Source: an uncultured Collinsella sp.
GTDB taxonomy: Bacteria > Actinomycetota > Coriobacteriia > Coriobacteriales > Coriobacteriaceae
DNA: 64,000 nt
Direction: 5' to 3'
Assembly: GCA_958445895.1 (NCBI GenBank)
Contig: CAUCTV010000004.1
Span: forward strand, 1-64,000
The position numbers were made by a program, and so were the translations under genes. Positions within the stretch are counted from its first letter, which is position 1; every line of letters starts with the position of its first letter. The notes beneath the pieces are model-generated. The model was given only the letters and a program-made list of their open reading frames with translations. It had not been told where the DNA came from and did no database searches. Shown in pieces: positions 59,997-64,000 of the stretch.

Positions 59997-60016
59997 CGTC
60001 CTGTGCGAAAAAGTGT

Positions 60017-61792
60017 TTACGAGCGTTTGCGACTCGCCAGGGCGCCTGCGGCGATGGCGGCTGTTCCCGCAAGGGCGGCTGCCACGATGGCTGCGTTCGA
60101 GGTGTCGCCGGTTGCCGCGAGCTTGCCGACGGTCTTGGCTCCCTTGGCTGCAACTGCAACGGTCTTGGTTGTCTTCGTGCCCTCGGACTTGGAACCCTCT
60201 GGCTTGGTCTTGCCGTGCTTTTCCTCGGGCTTGGTCTCCTCGGGAGGCACGATGACCGTGCTCTTGGCGACTGCTTCGTTGTAGGGGGAGTCGATCACGG
60301 CGTCGCCCGTGCCGATGGTTTGACCCGCCTCGTAGACGATGCCGTCGCTGAGTTCTTCCTTGTTGCGATAGTCAATGACCTTGCCGCCTTCAGGCGTCTG
60401 GATGGTGGCTCCTTCGATTTCGATGGTGCCGATCGCCTTGCCGTCCGCGCTCATGGCAAGGGCGAAGATTGCCGCCGTGTCTCCCTCGGCCGTGACCCTG
60501 CTGCGGACGATCGAGATGGTCGCGGGCGTGATGCCCTCGCTGGTCTGCGCGAAGATGCCGATGTTCAGGCCCTCGGACTCAGGGATGATTTCGTCGTTTT
60601 GGTCTCCACTGTAGTGGTCGGGGCCGTCGCCGCCGGTCTCGGCATAGCGGACTATGGCCTTGACAACGGAGTCGCTGATGTAGATATGGCCACCCGCTTC
60701 GCCGGAGTAGAAATTACTGGTGGAGATTGCAACCGAGAACCTGCCTTCTGCGAGCGCATCCACAGTCGAGCCGTTCTTGATGACGATGTCGTCCTCATCG
60801 GTGAAGAGTGCGCTGACTTCCCCGCCATCTGAGCTTGCGCGGATCGTCACGGTCGCGCCATCGAGCGTGATGCCCTTGTAGACATAGATGCCATACCCAA
60901 CGCCACTTGCGTTGAGGGAAGCGTTCGTGACCGTGAGGCTGTTTTTACCGTCGATGGCGGCGTCTTCCTCGGAGCTTGCCTTGACCTGGCTGCCACCCGA
61001 GATCTCGATACTGCCGTCGGCCCAAATCGCATTGTCCTCGATAGAGCTTGCCTCTACCTTGCCGCCGCCCTTTATGATGAGGTTCTCGTTAGCATCGATA
61101 CCCTGATCCTCGGTGGCCTTGGCGGTGACGGTTCCGCTGTTGTCGATCGTGATGTTGCCGTCGGCCCTGATGCCATCCGAATCGCCCGTGGCGTTAACGT
61201 TTCCCGAGCCCTTGATGGTGACATCGCCCCCGGCATCGATGGCATCGTGCTCGGTGCTCGTGGCGTTGACAGTGCCAGCGCCGTCGATGTTGATGTTGCC
61301 GGCGGAAGTGATGGCGTCACGAGAAGATGTCACGTTGAGCGTGCTGGACGCGTCGCCCTGAATATTAAGCTCGGCGTTCTCGTTCGCGCCATCCTTAACC
61401 TTGATGCCGCGGCCGTCGTCGTTAGTGACGGTGTTGTTGCCCTCGTAGCTCACGTTGAGCTTGCCCGCTGCCTCGATCGCGCCGCCGTTATAGCCGTTGA
61501 GCTTCATGTCATCGGCGCCATCCCATGACCAGGTACCGGCGGCGTCTCCCGTGGGGCCCGCGGCCGCTTCGTGGCGGACGCCGCCAACGTCCACCCACTC
61601 GGCTGCGAGCGAGATGCTCGGCATGAGCAGCGAGCTTACCGTAAGCGCGCATACGGCGCCTACAACGATGCGGCGCGTCACGCGGCGCCAGCTGCCGTGT
61701 GCGAGCAGCGTGCGACGGCGCAGGTCGGGCTCGACAAAATGGGCTCCAGAGGTTTTGTCATTGCGCTTGGGGGTCGTGAACAAGGCGGCCAT
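60017..61792 (-). CDS. LAxTG-anchored beta-helix surface protein, copy B
   Basis: This 591-residue paralogue of the 57961 product has the same long signal peptide (HGSWRRVTRRIVVGAVCALT) and the same 25-30-residue beta-helix repeats (INIDGAGTVNATSTEHDAI, VTIKGSGNVNATGDSDGI). A charged Lys/Glu/Pro-rich stalk and a LAATGD sorting motif with membrane helix and RKRS follow. The copies differ most in the repeat faces (for example DGRGIKVKDGANENAEL against EGINVSHGTNENAEL) and in the stalk, as expected for surface ligand binders under diversification. Its start at 61792 follows GGGAG. Transcription stops at the 59891 hairpin. Confidence 0.85.
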   Translation of the reverse strand: MAALFTTPKRNDKTSGAHFVEPDLRRRTLLAHGSWRRVTRRIVVGAVCALTVSSLLMPSISLAAEWVDVGGVRHEAAAGPTGDAAGTWSWDGADDMKLNGYNGGAIEAAGKLNVSYEGNNTVTNDDGRGIKVKDGANENAELNIQGDASSTLNVTSSRDAITSAGNINIDGAGTVNATSTEHDAIDAGGDVTIKGSGNVNATGDSDGIRADGNITIDNSGTVTAKATEDQGIDANENLIIKGGGKVEASSIEDNAIWADGSIEISGGSQVKASSEEDAAIDGKNSLTVTNASLNASGVGYGIYVYKGITLDGATVTIRASSDGGEVSALFTDEDDIVIKNGSTVDALAEGRFSVAISTSNFYSGEAGGHIYISDSVVKAIVRYAETGGDGPDHYSGDQNDEIIPESEGLNIGIFAQTSEGITPATISIVRSRVTAEGDTAAIFALAMSADGKAIGTIEIEGATIQTPEGGKVIDYRNKEELSDGIVYEAGQTIGTGDAVIDSPYNEAVAKSTVIVPPEETKPEEKHGKTKPEGSKSEGTKTTKTVAVAAKGAKTVGKLAATGDTSNAAIVAAALAGTAAIAAGALASRKRS

Positions 61793-61935
61793 GGTTACTC
61801 CCATCCTCATAGGGCCTATGCGGTTATATCCAGCATATCTGCAGGATGTAGCCGTCGGTAGTGCCGTTTGGAGAGCAAAACGTCCAAAACTTGCGAAGCA
61901 ATACATCGCGTGTCCGTGTGGTGCCTGGCTTTAAA

Positions 61936-61976
61936 AGCAAAGCGCGGAGCCGCTCGATGCGACTCCGCGCTTTGCT
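61936..61976 (-). terminator. Terminator after the NCS2 permease gene
   Basis: AGCAAAGCGCGGAG (61936-61949) and CTCCGCGCTTTGCT (61963-61976) form a perfect 14-bp stem; on the minus strand TTTAAAG follows. Confidence 0.9.
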
Positions 61977-61999
61977 GTTTGGTATTGCGAATCTTGCGC

Positions 62000-63313
62000 C
62001 TACGCTACAAAGAAGTAGACGAGGAAGGCGAAGGCTGCGATCCACATGAGCGGCTTGATCTTGGAGGCCTCGCCCTTAAAGAGCGCGACGATCACGTAGG
62101 CGATAAAGCCCAGGCCAATGCCGGCAGAGATGGAGTAGGTGAAGGGCACGCCGGCGACAATCATGAACGCCGGGAAACCCTGCGACACGTCGGACCAGTC
62201 GATCTCGGAGGCCTCGCTCATCATGAGGTAACCGACGTAGACCAGAGCACCGCAGGTGGCGGCGCTGGAAACGATGGTGACGATGGGGGAGAAGAACGCG
62301 GCGAGAATGAACAGCACGCCGGTGGTGACGGAGGTGAGGCCCGTGCGGCCACCGTCGGCAGCGCCAGAGGTGGACTCGACGAAGGTGGTGATGGAGGAGA
62401 CGCCCATAAAGCCACCGGCAGCAGCGGCCACGGAGTCGACGACCAGGATGGGACGGATGTCCTCGACATTGCCGTCCTCGGTCAAGAACTCGCCCTGCTT
62501 GGCGACGGCCATCGCGGTGCCCATGGTGTCGAAGAAGTCGCTCATGAGCAGCGAGAAGGCAACGACGAGCAGCATCGGGTCGGTCAGGACCTTCACGATG
62601 GCAAGGTTGCCGTCGGCAGTGCTGGCAAACGGGGCGCCGAAGGTCGAGAAGTCGAGCGGTGCGATGAGGCCCTCGGGCGCATGGGTGACGCCCAGCGGGA
62701 TTCCGGCGATAACGGCGACGATGATGCCGATGAGCAGCGAGCCCGGCACGTTGCGGGAAGCCAGGGCAACCGTCACGACGATGGAGATGATGCCGACGAT
62801 AAAGGTGGGGGAGGCGATGTCGCCCAGGCCGACGAGCGTACCGGCGCCAGCGGTGATGATGCCGGCGTCGCACAGGCCGATCATGGCGATAAACAGGCCC
62901 AGACCCACCGAGATGGCGTGGCGCAGGACCACGGGGATGGCGTCCATGATGGCCTCGCGCAGGCCGCACAGGACGAGCAGCAAGATGACGATACCCTCGA
63001 GGAAGATAACGCTCATGGCCACGTGCCAGTCGCCGCCGCACATGGTGGTGGCGATGCCCGCGATCATGGCGTTGATGCCCAGACCCGACGCGCAGGCGAG
63101 CGGGCGGTTGGCGAAGATGCCCATGCAGATGGTCATGATGCCGGCGCCCAGGCAGGTGGCGCAGGCGAGCGCTCCCGCATCAATGCCAGCGCCCGAGAGC
63201 ACTGCGGGGTTGACGGCGATGATGTAGGCCATCGCCAGGAATGTTGTCAGTCCAGCGCGAAGTTCGGTCCCGATTGTGGACTTGCGCTCACTGACGTGAA
63301 AAAGTTCGTCCAT
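62000..63313 (-). CDS. NCS2-family purine permease (AdeQ/PbuG type)
   Basis: This 437-residue permease has the COG2252 pattern: ERKSTIGTELRAGLTTFLAMAYIIAVNPAVLSGAG, CLGAGIMTICMGIFANRPLACASGLGINAMIAG, DFFDTMGTAMAVAKQGEFL and SSITTFVESTSGAADGGRTGLTSV. Such proteins import adenine, guanine or hypoxanthine with H+. GGAAAGGG precedes the start at 63313. No purine riboswitch was recognised in the leader. Its 3' end was copied into the gap between the two surface-protein genes. Confidence 0.92.
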   Translation of the reverse strand: MDELFHVSERKSTIGTELRAGLTTFLAMAYIIAVNPAVLSGAGIDAGALACATCLGAGIMTICMGIFANRPLACASGLGINAMIAGIATTMCGGDWHVAMSVIFLEGIVILLLVLCGLREAIMDAIPVVLRHAISVGLGLFIAMIGLCDAGIITAGAGTLVGLGDIASPTFIVGIISIVVTVALASRNVPGSLLIGIIVAVIAGIPLGVTHAPEGLIAPLDFSTFGAPFASTADGNLAIVKVLTDPMLLVVAFSLLMSDFFDTMGTAMAVAKQGEFLTEDGNVEDIRPILVVDSVAAAAGGFMGVSSITTFVESTSGAADGGRTGLTSVTTGVLFILAAFFSPIVTIVSSAATCGALVYVGYLMMSEASEIDWSDVSQGFPAFMIVAGVPFTYSISAGIGLGFIAYVIVALFKGEASKIKPLMWIAAFAFLVYFFVA

Positions 63314-63467
63314 GCATACCCTTTCCTTGTTCGGCCCCGAGTTTAGGCCGATTGACACGAACTCATTTACTATATCGCCTTTACAACCTTGCTGTTCCTC
63401 GCATGTTGATGTTCGGCGCTTTGTAACAGACGGACGGTATTTATCGCATGAAAATGTGTGGGTACCG

Positions 63468-63490
63468 TATACTTAAGCGGTTACAACGAC
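63468..63490 (+). promoter_or_regulatory. -10 box plus GCGGTTACAACGAC element upstream of the deformylase homologue
   Basis: TATACT (63468-63473), 3 bases, then GCGGTTACAACGAC (63477-63490). The 14-mer and spacing are the same as at 13200-13222 upstream of prfC. Confidence 0.5.
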
Positions 63491-63506
63491 CCCTATGGAG
63501 GAACGT

Positions 63507-63926
63507 ATGATTAAAGAGCTTTGCCACGACGAGGCTATCCTGTCCCAGCGTTGCGAGGTTGCGACCGTCGAGGACGAGTCGGTTGCTCAGGACCTGATCG
63601 ATACCATCAAGTCGCTCGATGATGCCGGCTGCTTGGCCGCCAACCAGATCGGCGTTACCAAGAAGGTCTGCGTCTACCTGGACGACGCCGGCGAGCCTCA
63701 CGTGCTCTACAACCCCCGTCTGGTGTTTGGCCTGGGCGCCAGCAAGATGGAGGAGAGCTGCCTGACGCACGAGGAGGTCACCAAGTCCACGCGCTATATC
63801 AAGTGCAAGGTTGCCTTTGACCAGATCGTCGATGGCAAGATGCGCGAGCGCAAGCAGGACTTTGTGGGCTTCGAGGCGCAGATGGTCCAGCATATGATCG
63901 ACCACTGTCTTGGAAAGTTGGTCTAA
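63507..63926 (+). CDS. Peptide deformylase homologue with catalytic Glu replaced by Met
   Basis: This 139-residue protein is of the short Gram-positive deformylase type. Motif 1 is seen as DDAGCLAANQIGV. Motif 2 appears as EESCLTHEE, where the family has EGCLS, so the metal-ligand Cys is kept. Motif 3 reads QHMIDH where the family has QHEIDH. Both metal His are present, but the Glu that activates water is Met. Removal of formyl groups from new proteins would be weak or absent, and another deformylase should exist elsewhere in the genome. GGAGG lies 5 bases before the ATG at 63507; an ATG four codons earlier overlaps this site. Confidence 0.85.
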   Translation: MIKELCHDEAILSQRCEVATVEDESVAQDLIDTIKSLDDAGCLAANQIGVTKKVCVYLDDAGEPHVLYNPRLVFGLGASKMEESCLTHEEVTKSTRYIKCKVAFDQIVDGKMRERKQDFVGFEAQMVQHMIDHCLGKLV

Positions 63927-63959
63927 GGGGACCAAAGCACCGCACTTCGTCGTTTTTGT

Positions 63960-63995
63960 CCCGGGCGTGACATTGTTGTCATGTCCGGGCTTTTG
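63960..63995 (+). terminator. Terminator after the deformylase homologue
   Basis: CCCGGGCGTGACA and TGTCATGTCCGGG pair over 13 positions (two G-U pairs) with a 4-base loop, and CTTTTGTGTTT follows. Confidence 0.88.
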
Positions 63996-64000
63996 TGTTT

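Noticed and set aside
61868..63346. A 492-codon plus-strand frame opposite the NCS2 permease
   Set aside because: Translation is Gly/Asp/His/Glu-rich repetitive text without motifs; it is the complement of a membrane-protein gene.
63314..63420. A purine riboswitch before the NCS2 permease
   Set aside because: The conserved purine-riboswitch loops are not present.

Overview
The window is a GC-rich, gene-dense bacterial chromosome segment. The gene content fits a gut actinobacterium of the Coriobacteriia, most likely Collinsella. This is inferred from the style of the GC-rich codons, LAxTG-type (sortase E-like) surface proteins, YtrA-type GntR regulation, many SBP-linked hybrid histidine kinases and an IS30-type remnant. 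No rRNA, tRNA, CRISPR array, prophage or intact transposon was seen. About 55 protein genes are supported, including one 47-codon gene, one gene cut by the left edge, an IS30 remnant and a permease 3' stub.

Layout. 1-8.2 kb: MalY-type aminotransferase, then two converging sensor systems built on amino-acid-type periplasmic binding domains. One has the binding lipoprotein and hybrid kinase as separate overlapping genes; the other fuses two binding domains to the kinase. 8.3-16.4 kb: small K+ channel, LOG-family protein, ClC channel, a GntR-ABC transporter operon with a clear operator, prfC, a VUT/queuosine-precursor-type transporter and an SDR. 16.5-27 kb: a compact run of hybrid kinase, MoxR ATPase, DUF58, transglutaminase-fold membrane protein and a 1415-residue LRR_5-type surface protein. 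This is the most system-like block in the window, and the transglutaminase lacks its catalytic Cys. 27-43.7 kb: ung, transporters with LysR and MATE, RNA methyltransferases (rlmA-, rsmJ- and trmL-like), a Tet(M)-like GTPase, an Orc/Cdc6-like AAA protein, a UvrA2-like ABC protein, a COG0523 GTPase, a Cys-less ArsC/Spx-like protein and a flavodoxin-type reductase. 43.7-44.6 kb: a small AT-richer accessory patch with the IS30 remnant. 44.6-50.2 kb: two related cyclic-di-GMP proteins and a patatin. 50.2-52.3 kb: a TPP-riboswitch operon (thiM, MTH1187-type, thiE). 52.4-57 kb: HAD phosphatase, LysR and MetE-like protein with a strong palindrome between regulator and target, then a uracil permease. 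57-64 kb: esterase, two tandemly duplicated LAxTG surface proteins, an NCS2 purine-type permease and a peptide deformylase homologue whose catalytic Glu is replaced by Met.

Cross-cutting observations. Several families of intergenic palindromes recur. Two of them overlap, and supply, the stop codon of the adjacent gene. Three enzyme homologues have lost a key residue (transglutaminase, deformylase, ArsC/Spx). A 2.05-kb duplication left a scrap of the neighbouring permease between the two surface-protein copies, so its history can be read directly. Start codons were chosen mostly from Shine-Dalgarno matches; where the choice is uncertain this is stated. All functional names come from motif recognition by eye, not from a database search.
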